Shown here: piece after piece, positions 1 to 13,299 of the stretch
How the letters are laid out: the number at the start of each line of letters is the position of its first letter
Numbering within the stretch: position 1 is the first letter of the stretch
Assembly: GCA_025738555.1 (NCBI GenBank)
Contig: JAOVFP010000017.1
Coordinates: forward strand, 2,666,001 to 2,730,000
DNA length: 64,000 nt
Source: Cyathus striatus
Lineage: Eukaryota; Basidiomycota; Agaricomycetes; Agaricales; Nidulariaceae
Direction of reading: 5' to 3'
The notes under the pieces: generated by a model
Databases searched by the model: none
The model's input: only the letters and a program-made list of their open reading frames with translations
Told to the model about the DNA's origin: nothing
Translations under genes and position numbers: made by a program

Positions 1-3000
1 GGACGATGATTCTCATTTTCATGATGCTCTGGACCAATGGAGGCAGCTCAACCTTGCCCCTAGTTTCATTCGCTTTGCACACAAAGTCGACCCCTTGTCG
101 GCTACTATGCCCCTACTTCTACACAACTGGAGAGAGATCATCGAGCTATGGGTAGTAGAAATGGAAGCTTCTGATGATGAGGGTCTACGAGCTTTATTAA
201 AGTACATCTCCAAGAATCGACTACTTTCATATTTCTGCTCACATTTTACATTACAGTCTGTTGCAAAAGATGGCCCACGATCTACGCACAACACTATCAC
301 CCGTATACAACGACTTGCTCACACGTCTTCTGAAACTGCTACCCCGTTCAATATCCGCCCCGGCACTCACCGCTCTCCTGGAGACATTCTCAGCGCTATT
401 CCGATACCTTTTGGTTCCCTCCATTCACTTGAACCTTCTAGAAGACACATGGAAACAGATACATGAAACGTTACCCAAGTGTCTTCCGGAGATTCAGCGG
501 GCGATGGCAGAAGTGTGGGGTGCGATGCTGCGCAGGATGAAGTCTGCTGCGAGGGAAAAGGCAGTCACGTTGCTTGCTTCCAATGGTGAAGGAATTGAAG
601 ACGCATCGGCTTGGGTTTTAGTTTTTGCTTGCAAGGTTCGTGGTGTTTCTCGTTTTCTTACCTTCCTTGCTTACTTCGCATATAGTCTGTCTCGCAAACA
701 CTGCATACAGCAACGATCTCTATCATTACGCCTTTGATATCCTACCATCTGACAGCAGAACAGCCTGAAGCCACAGCGACTATTATAAGGCGTACGCTTA
801 CGGCACTTATTCATCATGTCAAGACCGCCGACCAGTTCTCTACATTGGGTGATGCCCTTATCAAGCAATATATGAAAGCGCTAGAGGGAGTTGAGCCTGC
901 TTCGGCTGAGAAGATGGAGGAGTTCAGGCGTATGGTGGAAGTTATCGCTGTTCCTTGTGCAGTGCGGCAAGGATCTCGTTTAACAGGCAAGTTACCCATT
1001 TTACCGTTGTACTCGTATTCTTATTCTGGAAGCAGAACCACAAATTACGACACTATACACAACACTCTCAAGCCTTCCTATCCAATCATCATTGCACCTC
1101 TCGCTACTCAAATTCACCACCGCGCTCTACACTGCGTCTGAAATGTCCCACTGGCTCGGACCCGGGCTTAAGTTCCTCCAGCGCTGCTGGGCAGAATCCC
1201 AACAAGACATCTCGTTTGTGTTAAAGCTTCATGGATGTCTCGCGGATCTCGGATGGGGGGGGTGGAGACTCATCGCGATGCCACAGGTGTTGAAAGCGAC
1301 TGTGAAGCCGGAGGTACTGGAAAAGGAGCCGAAGAAGACGTTGGCGTTCTTAGCGAGCTTGAAGAGGTCGAAGAGGATCGAGCTGAAGGATGTTGATGTA
1401 GTTTGGAGGACGAGGTTGGAGAAGTGTGCCATTGAGAGATTGAGAGATTGGAGGAAGGAAGAGAGGGATGAAGCGGTAGGTTGTTTTTGTCTCTTGGGTG
1501 AATGGGTGCTGATGAATGTCCACAGGCTACCGAGCTCAATGATATACTCACATTATCGACGTTCTTTTCGCCAGAGATCTCCGGGGTTCTCGTGAATCTT
1601 ATTGATCGGACTCTGGATGACTTGGTGGTTGTGGATGAGCAAGATTCGTTGGCCAATCCTGGATGGATTCTCGGTGTATGTATGCAGTTCCTGTCGAGGC
1701 GGGACCATTCGGAGTGGTCGAAGTTGGTCGATCTCGCTGAGTGGACACGTAAGGCTACCGCTAAATGGGCAACGTCGCACGATGTATTGGCTGGGTTGGT
1801 TGCTCTCGGAAAGGCGAGGTATGTGTGATCAAATTGGAACTACGGAATCGAAGTTTTAACAACAGTATAGTCCTGCAACAGTTCGCCCACTTTCATTCAG
1901 AGAGATCTATCCCAGTCTTCAAGCTGCTATTGTCTCGCACTCAAGATCCGTACGATTGAACGCGCTACGCCTCTTGAACTCGAAACTTGTATCGATGAAC
2001 AACGCTCCCGACGAAGTCCTCAAGCGCTGCCTGCAGGGTGAAGAGGTCTCGTTGGATATACAAGGTGTTCGTGAGCGTGTGCTGCGGATTGGTAGGGTGG
2101 GACAGGTTGTTGGAGACGAGAGTGGCGCAGATTTGTGTAGTCGGTGGTTGATGGGTATGTGGCGCCGTTTCAGTATGATAGCAAGCTTCTAACAGGCGTA
2201 CAGCGCAACTGAAAGTGAGCCTTCGGCCATTGTGGTCTCCCGCGGCTGTGGCACTTGCTTCTCTATCGTCAAGGTTCGGGGATATCGTTTGGCGGTTGCT
2301 GTTCGCGGACCTACAAGCGATTGAGCATGGGCTACCTGCTGATCGTGTCTTCCCATGGGCAAAGGCTGAACAAGATGCACCTGATGATTCGCTTGATGAT
2401 CCATGGGAAGAGGAACGTTCGTGGAGGGATCCCAGTGCACACAAGATGCGCAGTGCAGTTTTACATTGGGAGGATGCAGACTCGCCCAAGAGGGAACTGT
2501 TAAAGGTTTGCAGGCTTGATGATGTCTCGCACGTTGTGTTTCTGACGCACTTCTTAGGCCCAACAAAGCGGCGATCGATTTGATATCCAGTCGTACGAAT
2601 TCCAAATCCTTGCAACATTGGAAGAGTGCCCTTCGCTAGCTGAAAAGCATAACCGCGACCTCGTACCTCATTTTCTAAAGTTCGCTGGTCCGGATGCTGT
2701 CTCAAAGTTACCGAAGCGGAAGTTACAAGCTTGGCTTACGCTTTTCTCGAAATTCAGCAATCCGAAAGCACTGTACTCGACTGATGTGTTGCGAACCTTG
2801 TACATCTCGTTGCTCTCACATCCGGATCGCCCATTGCAGAAAGTGTCGTTGGCGTGCTTGTTCAGTTACAAGTCGACTCGACTTTCCGCTCATGAGGACA
2901 TGATTATGACCTTGATGGATGATGTCAAGTGGCACGATGAGCTCACCAATCTCGACATCGATGCGTTTAATCCTCAAGATCGGCAAGAGTTGGTTGACGT

Positions 3001-6000
3001 TCTTATCCGTTTGCTGTTTGGTATTATGTTGGAGAGGAAGGGAAGAGTCCGTGGTGCAGATAGGAGATCTGCGATTCTCTCCACTCTCTCTGGTTGCACG
3101 AACGAAGAGCTAGGATTGCTCGTTGATCTCATGTTACAACCGCTTGGGGCCAATCATTTGACTTACTTGGATGGTTCGTTTTCTATGGGCTCTCTGGATA
3201 CCAACGCGACGGATAAGCAGTTGGTTGGCTTCCTTACGTTGCTTGGGGATGTGCTGAAGAACATTGGGTCACGGCTTACCTTGTACTGGCCTGCCCTCCT
3301 AGGCACGACCATCAACCTTCTGAACAGCATTCAGGTCCGCATCGACAACTCCATGCAGGATGACAAAGATGACAGTGAAGAGGTTATTGGCGATGAGGCC
3401 GAAGTGGAAGGGATTGACGAAGCTTCCTCTTCCCCCACGAAGATCATTCGATCTATACGACAGTTGGGTCTTAAGCGCTTTGCCGACTTTTTCCGTTGTC
3501 CTGTGGTGTTCGACTACACGTCATTCATTGGTCCTGCGTATTCCTCACTCATAACACCCCGCCTTCCAGTTTTGGACAGGGAGAATACGCAAGCTCCTTC
3601 GGCGTTGTTGGAGTTGTTCTATGTTTGGTCTGTTGAGCCTCGACATACACAATTCCTTGTCACCCACGATCCTACCACACTACCGAAGATATACAGCTGT
3701 TTGACCGCCACAAATGTAAAACCGACAGTCATCTTACGAATTTTTGATATCATCGAACTCATCCTTGCGCACTCCGCCTCGTCCGATGATATCAGAGATT
3801 CCGTTCTCAAACCACATGTCTCCACCCTCTTGTCAAACTTGGCAACTCTCGTGGAGAGGACCAAGGGCACTGCTTCTTTGACTACTCCGGTTGGCTATCG
3901 TCAAATTGGGATCCTTTCCGAGATTGCTCAGTATTCCACCGACAGTCAACAAGCGACTACCCTGATTGGGCTCTTTGGACCTCTGCTTCGCAAGCCATCT
4001 CGACTCGTTTCCGAGAAGGTCAAGGTCGATATGATTAAGATTATCGGCAAGTTGTTGCCTCTTGTTGATGATCTTAAAGACCAGACTTCGGCGATCTACC
4101 AGAAAACTTACGGGCTGCTTTCACTACTGTTCCAATCGTTGCGCTCACGCCCTGCTCGTCTAAATCTTGTCGCTACCTTTTATGAGTTAGCTGCGATTGA
4201 TACAACTCTACAGGACTTGACACGCTTGTTGGAATCACTCAATGCTTATTCTACGAAGAACATGGACGAGCCTGACTTTGATCGCCGGCTAACGGCGTTC
4301 GCTGAGATCAACGAGAAGTTATATGCCTCGCTTCCCGTTGCTCATTGGTTGCCTATATTTTACAATACTCTGTGCTTCATACAGGATCCAGCAGAATTGG
4401 CGGTTCGCAACAATGCGTCGTTCTCCATGAGACACTTTATTAATTTAGTAGCGGGTCGCACTTCTCCCGATTATGAAGCAACGTTTGTTCGTGTTCTCTA
4501 TCCTGGTCTTAAGAACGGGCTGCATTCGAAGAATGAAATGGTTAGGTCGGAGATTTTAGGTGTTATTGCTTACGCCGTTTTGAAGTGTGAGCATCTAAGC
4601 GGCTTGCAAGAAATGCGCGTGTTGCTGGAGGGAGGCGATGAAGAGGCTAACTTCTTCAACAACATTCTTCACGTGCAAATCCATAGGCGTTCAAGAGCCT
4701 TGAGACGCCTGGCGGATCACTGCGACGATGGACATCTAAGAAGTATTACTTTGGCAGAGATTTTCGTGCCGTTGGTTGCAAACTACATTGTATCTTCCCC
4801 TTCCGCAGATCATCATTTAGTCAACGAGGCAATCGTTACAATGGGTCGCATGTCTAAGCATCTTGCTTGGGGAGCTTATTTTGCTCTGGTTCAAAAGTAC
4901 CTTAAACTTGCTAGGGCGAAGGACGAATCGGAACGAATCTATATACGAACCCTCGTTTCCATTCTAAGCAACTTTCATTTCCCGATGGAAGATGTTGTTC
5001 CAGAACCTGAGGTCAAGAAAGATGAGGAAGTCGTCGTGGAAGAAGATGCCGAAGATGAAGTAGTCGAGGCACCGGTCAATGTCCAACCCCAGCCCGCAGT
5101 ACAGCCCACCGCACGTATTGTAGATGCTGTGAATGGTAGACTGCTCCCGGACCTGCTCAGTCACTTGGAAAAACATGATCAGACAACTGATGACCATACC
5201 CGTCTTCCTCTTTCTATTGGTATAGTTACGGTGGCTAAGCATTTACCTGCTGCCAAACGTGAGGCTCAAATAACACGGTTGCTGACAATTCTCAGTCAAA
5301 TCTTTCGTAGTCATTCTCAAGAAACTCGAGATCTCACGAGAGATGCTCTCAATCGGATCGCCGTCAGCCTTGGTCCATCCTATCTTCCTTTGATCATCAA
5401 AGAACTCAAACAAGCTCTTACCCGCGGGCCGCAACTTCATATTCTGGCATACGTTGTTCATTCATTGCTTGTCCATATAACATCGAACGAGAACGCAGAG
5501 AACTTCGGAATATTAGACAACTGCGTGAATGAAGTCGCTTTCATATCGACCGAAGTCATTTTCGGAGAATCTGGGAAAGATGTTCAGTCAGAAGGCTTCA
5601 CGACAAAGATCCGGGAGGTGAAAGCATCTTCATCGGGGGGCTTCGATTCGTTCCAGATAATGGCGAAGTTCATCACTCCCTCTAAGATTAGTTCATTGCT
5701 ATCACCCCTTCGAGCGATCATGAATCAAACGGAGGGTATGAAGACCATGCAGCAGGTGGAGGAAGTTTTGAAGCGCATTACTATTGGGTTAAATGGCAAT
5801 AAGCACTTAGTTCCCACGGAACTTATCGTCCTCTGTCATACCCTGATTAGTCAGAATGCCCGGTTCCTCCAGCAAGCGCCAGTAAAGAAGGGGCCCGGGA
5901 AGAACGATGCCATTGTGCAGACTAAACGCCTGGTGACCGTGGATTCGGATCACTACAGCAATAACTCTTACCGGTACGACATCTTATCTTCTGTAATGGT

Positions 6001-8109
6001 GTACCTACTAATGTATACTGCATTCTAGTTTTGTGGCATTCGGACTCGATCTATTCTATACTGCTCTTCGTCGGAATCGCTTTGACTTTCATGATGCAGA
6101 TGTCATGGCTCGCCTTGAGACCATGGTCGTTGTCCTCGGCAATACTTTGTACTCCACTAACGCGACTGTCTTGACATTGGCTATGAAATGCGCTGCTAGT
6201 CTCATAAAATGCCCTTTGAAGTCTCTGGATAAATCACTTCCTGTTGTCGTCCGCCAAATTTTAGATACTATCAAGCAGATTGGCAACACTGAGTCTGAAC
6301 TCGCTCAGACCGGGCTTAAGTCTCTTGCCACCATCCTTCGCGATGGCCCTCCTGTTCAAGTGAAGGAGAAAGACCTCGTTTTCCTCCTCGAGCTTCTCGC
6401 TCCGGATCTAGAGGAAGCTGAGCGACAAGCCTCCGTGTTTGCGATGCTTCGCGCCATTGTTGCTCGCAAGTTCATAGTACCGGAAATTTATGACATGATG
6501 GAAAAGGTATCGGAGGTCATGGTGACTAGCCAATCTCCACAGGTTCAGGATCTATGTCGTGGTGTCTTGTTACAGTTCTTGCTTGATTATCCTCAGGGTA
6601 AGGGACGTCTCCGGAATCAGATGACCTTTTTCGCGAAAAACTTGTCATATGTATACGAAAGCGGGAGAAAATCAGTCATGGAGCTCCTGAGTGCAGTGAT
6701 CGTTAAGTTCCAGGAGAATCTAATTAGGGAATACTCTGATCTTCTCTTCGTCGCTTTTGTCATGGTCGTTGCTAACGATGACTCTGCCAAGTGCCGCGAA
6801 ATGGCGTCAGCGCTCATCAAGAGCCTTTATACCCGGCTTGATGAGGAACAGCGCAAAAATATACTCTCGCATCTGCATGTCTGGGCTTCGCAAACCGCAC
6901 AACCACGTCTCACATGGGTATCCTCGCAGGTGTATGGCTTTATCGTGGACATTGCACAGACGACTTCAAAGGAGTACGTTAATCAGATTATTGAAGACCT
7001 TAATGCATCTCTTCAACGCAGTGCAACATCTTTCATGTCATTTGACGGCGACGACGAAGCATCCATGGAAGTTGACCTCGAGTGGCAGGTTTCGTATTAT
7101 CCCCTCACCTCTCTTTCGAAGATCCTCAAAATATTCCCCGAGCTATCTGACAAGTTATCTTGGGATTTGGTCTCGCCGCACCTTCTCTTCGCTCATGCTT
7201 GGGTCCGAATGGCATCTTCTCGACTGTTAGGGCAGTTACTTAACTCCGTTCCCGTATCCCTTCCCGATCCTTCGTTACCGCCTACTCATCCCCTATCCAA
7301 AGCGGGGATGAATGAAGTTGCGAAGAGCCTTTGTGAACAGCTGAAGAGCGAGCACTTGGATGAAGCTTTAGGGCTCCAGATTGTCAAAAACCTCTTCTGG
7401 ATTGGAAAATGTTTCTGCTTGGTCAAAGTACAGAACGATGATCAGGAAGAAGAAGTGGACGAGGAAGCAGAGGTTGATGAGGAGGAAGTGCAAGACGTGG
7501 AGGCGAAGGACGACAAGAAGGCAGATAATCCCCTACCGTGGTTGTTCTCCAAGCTTTCGTATCAAGTCAGATCTTCTCAAATACGAAGGAGGAGTAAAGC
7601 TTCCTTTAACGTGTGTCTATTCTGCTATATTTTTTCGGTGCAATGCTGATACATCTTTCTCAGAAAAATTGGTCTCAGCAGCCACTTACAGTTCTGCGAT
7701 GGTTCGCAGCGATGACTTCACACATGGAGGCCTCTCGGCTGGAACAATTCCTGATCCACATCCTTACGCCTGCGTATAGACTAACGGAGGATGATACCAT
7801 TAGGGATACTCAGATTGGTGGGTGCAGTCGTTTAGCTGCTTCCTTAGTTTCCGCTAATCCATCCGAACAGATGAACTCAAGACGACTGCACAAGAGCTTA
7901 TTACTCTGGTCCAGGAGAAAGTGGGAACGACGAAGTTCTCTAACGCATATAACCAGATCCGACAGCGTACCTTGAGTATTCGCAAGGAACGGAAAGTCGC
8001 GCGAGTAGTGCAGACGACCACGAATCCTGAGCTCGCTGCGAAGAGGAGGATGCAAAGGAACGTGAACAAGAAGGAGAGCAGGAAGAGAAAAGACAGAGGA
8101 TTCGTGTGA
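1..8109 (+). CDS. UTP20: Utp20, U3 snoRNP / SSU processome HEAT-repeat protein (5' truncated by window)
   Basis: Large helical-repeat protein of the small-subunit processome, acting in the nucleolus in 18S pre-rRNA processing. The frame enters the window already open and runs through several short introns; supported ones are about 202-256, 5974-6028, 7611-7673 and 7818-7870, all with phases that keep the frame. The central exon 2618-5973 encodes over 1,100 residues of HEAT-like helices with an acidic linker near 5010-5080. The C-terminus has the family signature DELKTTAQEL...VGTTKFSNAYNQIRQ, then a basic tail (RRMQRN..KKESRKRKD) like that of Utp20/DRIM proteins. Family members are about 2,500-2,800 residues, so roughly the first few hundred lie outside. 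No disruption was seen. Exon borders in the first 2.6 kb are only approximate. Confidence 0.9.
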
Positions 8110-8561
8110 GTGAAGCCCTACGCTTGATTGTTCGCCCCTCTGATAAAATTTATATAGAGAAGGGAGGGGAAAGTTAAAAAGAAGGCGGGAGGAATGATTA
8201 ACGATTAATGACTGCCTACCTTTTTTTTTTCATTGCATCTCTATTTTTTTTGCATTCCGTTCGCTATTCTGTTGCATTTTATAATTATTAACCACATAAG
8301 CTACTGTTGGAATACATAAATTATATATTTCCTTCCTGAAGGATTCACAACTTGAGCCATAACTTGAGCTTGAGTAGACCTCCGTATGTGCATTGTGGAT
8401 TACGTAAACCACTTCTGTCTCGAATCTCAACTCGCTTGACCTTGAAAGTTGACCTTGTCAAGACCTTGTTCGGCATCATCGACATCTCTCTACACATTAC
8501 TGGCAATTCTAAACGTTGCAACTTCTGTAGTGTTTGAAACTGTGACGTTGCTAGGCATATC
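8110..8561. other. Intergenic UTP20-CTK3
   Basis: About 450 bases between two co-oriented genes. It holds A/T-rich sequence with a T10 run at 8221-8230 and another T run near 8247, as expected for a 3' untranslated region and a compact promoter. No gene is seen here; reverse-frame open frames over it are shadows of CTK3 exon 1. Confidence 0.6.
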
Positions 8562-9572
8562 ATGGATCCTTTTGAAGTTCGAATGCATTTTTTATCGCTT
8601 CTACGAAAACTCAATGCGTCAGTATTCTCCAAAATATGGGCTACCCAAGAATCCTGACGATGAGCTAGCCCAGGTCCCAGCAGTCCATTCAAAAAGCCGC
8701 TAGTTTTGCTGTAAAATTCTTTCCTCCGTGTGGTGAAGACCTGTGGGACTGTATCGTAGAGGAGTGTCAAAAGGTTCGTTGAAAAATACGGTAGCTATAC
8801 ATTCCAACTAAGTTTACAACAGGGCTCTATAAATTCACGCATAAACATCCTCTATTTCCTCGATTCCCTCTGCGAAACGTGTCTTTTGGCCAAGTCGAAT
8901 GCACATAAGTCAACGAGACACGACCCAGCGAAGCATGCATCATCATCGTCAGCTGCGAACAACAATCCTAGCAACAACGGTTTCTACGTAGCTTTTGTCA
9001 CTCGCGACCTTGCGAAGATCGTCGACTCCGTCGTTCCAGTGGGAAGAGAAGGCCTGCCGAATCTCGTCAGTACAAAACAGGTTTGTGCGTTCAACATCAC
9101 ATTTTTGTCTCTCGTGACTAAAACACCATTCAAACTGCAGATCCTCGAAAGCTGGCGAAGCAAACGCGTAATCGATCCTCAAAAAGTTGAAGAAGTCCTC
9201 AATGCCCTTGCAATCCGCTCCATCCAGCCTCCTCCGTCACCATCCGCCAATGGCTCCTCACAACATAGCTCCCACTTATCCAAAAACGAGATTTTCAAAC
9301 GCATTGAAGAGGATCGGGAGAGGCACAAGCGTCTTAGGGAGCGGAGATGGGTGCAGCCTGTGACACATAATCCATCAAGCAATTCGCAGTTGATGTCATT
9401 CCTCCCGCTCACAGATACACAGGACGGGGAGGAAGAATTGACCATTGATATTGAGTTTGAGAATGAGTGGGAAACTACGAGTGATTGGAATGAGGATGAC
9501 GAGGAAGTGGTTGCGGAGGAGTCCGAGTTATGTTTTCCAGCAGAGGGAGAGGGACCAATGGATTTGTCGTAG
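8562..9572 (+). CDS. CTK3: CTD kinase subunit gamma (Ctk3-like, CID domain)
   Basis: Regulatory subunit of the CTDK-I kinase that phosphorylates the RNA polymerase II C-terminal domain. Four exons join in frame: 8562-8621, 8681-8773, 8823-9080, 9141-9572, giving 280 residues. The last intron is 60 bases and in frame, so it can be misread as coding. The N-terminus MDPFEVRMHFLSLLRKLNAS, the segments ASFAVKFF..CGEDLWDCIVEEC and NARINILYFLDSLCE, and FVTRDLAKIVDSVVP with VLESW-like ILESWRSKRVID are the helices of a CTD-interacting domain. A basic helix (EEDRERHKRLRERRW) follows, then an acidic tail. The start is the ATG giving the canonical MDPFEVR. Its 3' end converges on the first dynamin gene, 224 bases away. 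Confidence 0.85.
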
Positions 9573-9796
9573 GCTTGGTTGAGCATGATGGTGGTGTACA
9601 TGTTTTTTGTTGTTCATAATGTACTTACTACCTGATATCCGGATATTCCATTCGTTTTGCAAGGCGAGGCCTATTCAATTGATAATTTCATTGCATAAAC
9701 GTAACAAGACAAGCATTATATGTACGACGAATAGTTAGATACAGATAATGAGTTTGAGGCGAGCAGTAAGATAAATAGGAAGGAGAATATTTCCAT
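9573..9796. other. Convergent 3' intergenic spacer
   Basis: Short A/T-rich spacer between the stops of CTK3 (plus) and dynamin copy 1 (minus). No gene is seen. Confidence 0.6.
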
Positions 9797-12666
9797 TTAG
9801 AACCCAATATGGAGCAACTGCTCACTCGCAGTATTCAACCGTTCCAATTTCTTGCCCAGCTCCTCACGACGATCACTTACATTAAGACTTTCTTGCGCAA
9901 GCTCCTTGCAGGTGCGGTGGCCGTCAGGTCCGTTAATCCCCAGACCGGTATGTAGCGTCTTCAAAATATCGCGGTTGACACCGCGCACGAGCTCGTAGTC
10001 AATCGCGAGAGCAACATTGTCCGCGAATCGCTTGTATGCAACTGGAGATGTATGGTCAGCAAAGAATTTTAAGCTACTCAATTGAATAAGATGTACGTGC
10101 CTTGGAAGTACGCCCTAACATCTGCCATGATGATCAAAGCAGGTTCCATTTTGTCACTGGGAAATAGGCGTGCAAGATCCTCCGCCTGAACACCTGTGAT
10201 TCCCATCTCAGCGAGTCCGGTCAGTACCTTTGAGATACCATATTGTTGGGGTTGAGACATGTTCTTTCCATTCGTAGAGGTCAGGCTAGGGCTATAGCTA
10301 TTTATGTGGTCGATCGCAGTCGTATTAACTTGCTTGTCTCTGGCCCCTTTGAAGTGCGTCAAAAACTTCTGCTTGTAATCGGACAGGTAGTGATCGTTGA
10401 GTGAAAAAGGACGGTTCTCCGCTGCATGTAGCCAGCGGATCTGCGACTCAGCACGGTCAAGGCATTTCGTGATGTGACCTTGGATAATGATGCTGTCATA
10501 TGCGTTAGCTGTGTACAGAAATAGAAATATAAACTCATAAAACGAACTTGACTCGTTGCTCTAATGCCCCTTGGCCGAAACCAGCGAAATGCTTCGCAAC
10601 CAACCTTTTGATGTGCTCGCTAAGAACACGGTGGACCTCCTTGCAGAGGAATAATGCGGGGTGATCCCACTCCTTGATAAATTCATCGATGAAGGTTTGT
10701 TGTACGACGAACGGGAAATGACCCGGGAGTTCTCGTGTGCGCGCACTGTATATCAATTATCAAATCGATCGGCGATAATTCAGCAGGCAGAGTATAGCGG
10801 ACTTACACTAGAGCCCGATCCATTACCTCATCGAGGTACGTTGTCTTCCCAACTCCGCGCCGACTCTTCTCGCTGGATGAAGCAGGTTCAAACTCCCCCT
10901 CAGAGCTGGAGCCATCGTCTGCATCTTCTTTCAACAGAAATGCGGGCTTCTTCATTCTAGAAAGCGTCCCGGCGCGCCGTTTCTCATATGGCTGGAACCG
11001 TGGAGCCGTATTCCCAATAGATCTACGAAACTTTAACTGGAATGGCCGTATGGATTGGAGGAGCCCCTCCTGGGTAGGGATGCCTTCGATATGTCGGGTC
11101 AGGTCAGTAGTAAACTCATGTAGCAGCGCGGCAATGTCATCCATCGGGTCCTTGGAGGGCTCTCGAGGGAGACAAGAAAGTGCTTCCCGAGTTTTAAAGA
11201 TTGACTTTGAGAGTTCTTCTTGGATCTCCGGGAGCCTGAATATAAGATGGGACTAAGAATTCAATCATGACACCATGAAGAATGCGTACCGCTTTAGAAT
11301 TAAATCTGACAATATAGAGCTTAGACGGTCCACGAGATTGGATGTACGGAGATACTTCTGGTGGATAGCCTCCAGTTCAGACCACGGAGCTGTCATCGAG
11401 AAGAATTCATTCTCTTGTGCCCGTGCTTCAGCCCATGTAATGCCCTTCTTGAGCTCATTAGACCCTGGCTGCTTAACGCAATACCATCCATTGTCGAGAG
11501 AATCCTTTTCGTTTCGAATAAAGGGCAACCAGCGTGATTCCTCGCCAACCGGAATACGATCAGGTTTAGTCAAAACACCTGAGATGGAAAATGAGAGGTG
11601 AGAAGACTTCGAATGAAATATATCTTACCTATGGTTCTTTTCCCTTCTGGGTCATACTGCTTGGCAAGGGCATGAGCACCCTGATTCTCAAAATCAGCTA
11701 CAAGAAATACCAGTGAGTTTTAAATAGTAGTGTATAGCCACTGGATCTACTCACTCTCACATGCTACTGTAAGCAAGATGATACAGCTCGGTTTCTTTAT
11801 ATATTGCGTGACTAGTGATTCAACTAGTTTAATGTCAGAGGAGTTTCCGCCTCTACTGACGCTGGCGATGAGACCTGGAAAAACTTTCAGCTTACAGCAC
11901 CATATTCAGCAGTAACGAATCTACCAGGAAGGTCACAGAAAGATAGATCTGCGACATCCGGCCCGGAAATCTGTAATGAGACACAGTTCATAGAAAAACT
12001 GACTTCATAATCAGAGTCTTCATCGTCGCCCTCTAAGAACTGCTTTGCGGGTTTGCTGGGGTTGAGTATAGCTCGCTGAGCACGTCGGATGCGTTCTTCC
12101 ACATCTTTCTTGTCATAGATAATTGGACCGAATTGCTCAATTAACGCTTGTCCAAGTACTTGTCCTGATGCGTCGGTGAGACGGCGAAGAGATATGATAC
12201 ATTTCCATTGCCCCTCGGCACGGGCAAGGCGACATTCAGTAGGACAACTGTAGAAAAAGTGTCAGAGGCAGACTAAACTAACGCGATACACAAACACGAT
12301 AACGTACCGAGTACACGTCCCCGCTGCACGAGGGAGCGTGATCCCAGATATCGACTCAATCAGCGAGGATTTTCCAGCACTCTGCGAGCCAATGACTGCG
12401 ATTTGAGGAAGGTCGATATCGACCTGAACACTGAAGAACGGGTTAGTCCTTATGATTACTAATTGTGAGTAAACATGCACTTGCCCTGTGTTGTGGAGCT
12501 TGTTCACCAAGTCCAGCATACGACGCCGGTCGGACGACAGCTAGGGGTTTGAAAGGCCCACCCCCTTCCCATCGTACGCCTTTTTAGCGGTAGGGGCCAT
12601 GGAGTACGATGAAGATGTGCAAGTCGAGGGTGTTTCGATATCTGAGCAGGAGCTAGAGCCAGACAT
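9797..12666 (-). CDS. Dynamin-like (Mx-type) GTPase, copy 1, with early in-frame TAG
   Basis: Large membrane-remodelling or Mx-like GTPase. Exons on the minus strand carry the G1 P-loop GSQSAGKSS (near 12370-12395), switch-I TCTRCPTECR, G3 DLPG (near 11920), G4 TKPDRI (near 11560), a middle/stalk region with a charged linker, and a C-terminal GED ending [21 protein letters not shown]. Compared with copy 2 (27463-30312) the whole exon order is kept. Two oddities stand out. Codon 41 is TAG (12541-12543), where copy 2 has CAG, so either translation starts at the downstream ATG (12519, MLDLVNKL) or the gene is impaired. The first intron must use a GC donor (GCAAGT at 12484) to keep the frame, where copy 2 has GT. 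A new intron removing the TAG is possible but has no counterpart in copy 2. Confidence 0.82.
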
Positions 12667-13140
12667 CTAACTTGAGCGTGAAGTACTTCACAAGCCCAGA
12701 GTTCTTATATTCCCCAGCATGTCGCAGAAGACAACGAACAACGTTCTTTGAAACATGATTAAATGAATGAGTCAGTAAAAGTAGCGTGGAGTTGACTGCG
12801 TGCGCGGAAGAAGGAAGCGCGAACGCGTGTATCCTTCAAAATGAGTAACTTCCTACCTCCCATAGAGCAAAACCAGCGGGTCGTGTAATTCTCGCGTTTG
12901 AGGAATTCCGACTTGTTGTTCGACGGCGCCTTTTCAAGCGCCTGTGGAGCGAGGCACATTCCTGGCGTATGCGGGGCCGGGCTCATAGCCACTTCATGAG
13001 GACCGTGACGACGTCAGTGTCTTGTGGTAGAATAGTCATGCAGTGTCCGTGGTCAGGGCTCTGCTAGGACTTGAGTTTGAGGGATGGTGTACAAGAGTGG
13101 CAGGTCTCGCGTGAAGGGAACCGAAAGAGAGACCATAGTC
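12667..13140 (-). promoter_or_regulatory. Upstream region of dynamin copy 1, with blocks shared with copy 2
   Basis: Two blocks recur upstream of dynamin copy 2 in the same order: AACGCGTGTATCCTTCAAAA (12821-12840 and near 30448) and GACGGCGCCTTTTCAAGCGC (near 12923 and 30465). In copy 1 they lie about 80 bases further apart. Shared spacing and sequence suggest the duplicated core promoter; the regulatory role is inferred. No gene is seen in this stretch. Confidence 0.45.
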
Positions 13141-13149
13141 TTCGACTCC

Positions 13150-13197
13150 GGCAGGAAGGTGACACGTGACCTATTCTCCTCGTACCACCTTCCTGCC
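13150..13197. repeat. 12-bp perfect inverted repeat (hairpin)
   Basis: GGCAGGAAGGTG at 13150-13161 is followed after 24 bases by its exact complement CACCTTCCTGCC at 13186-13197. It lies about 100 bases before the gag frame of the adjoining retrotransposon, so it may belong to the 5' untranslated end of that element or be a terminator-like or recombination structure. The function is unknown. Confidence 0.55.
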
Positions 13198-13299
13198 ACC
13201 CTCAGAAGTTCCCAACCCGGCACGCACGCAGAGGTTTCCCAGAGTTTTTCATTAAAACCATACCAACATAACTAGTAAATCTAACTTAAACATATAATA

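Noticed and set aside
970..1060. A GC donor in UTP20 at ACAG|GCAAGT
   Set aside because: The phase fits instead with the GT donor four bases further (GCAA|GTTACC) joined to the exon starting near 1076.
8345..8770. 141-codon minus-strand frame
   Set aside because: It is a shadow antisense to CTK3 exons 1 and 2 and the intergenic spacer.
9081..9140. Coding reading of the 60-base stretch in CTK3
   Set aside because: It has GT...CAG ends and interrupts the CID helix (STKQ|ILESW); it is an in-frame intron.
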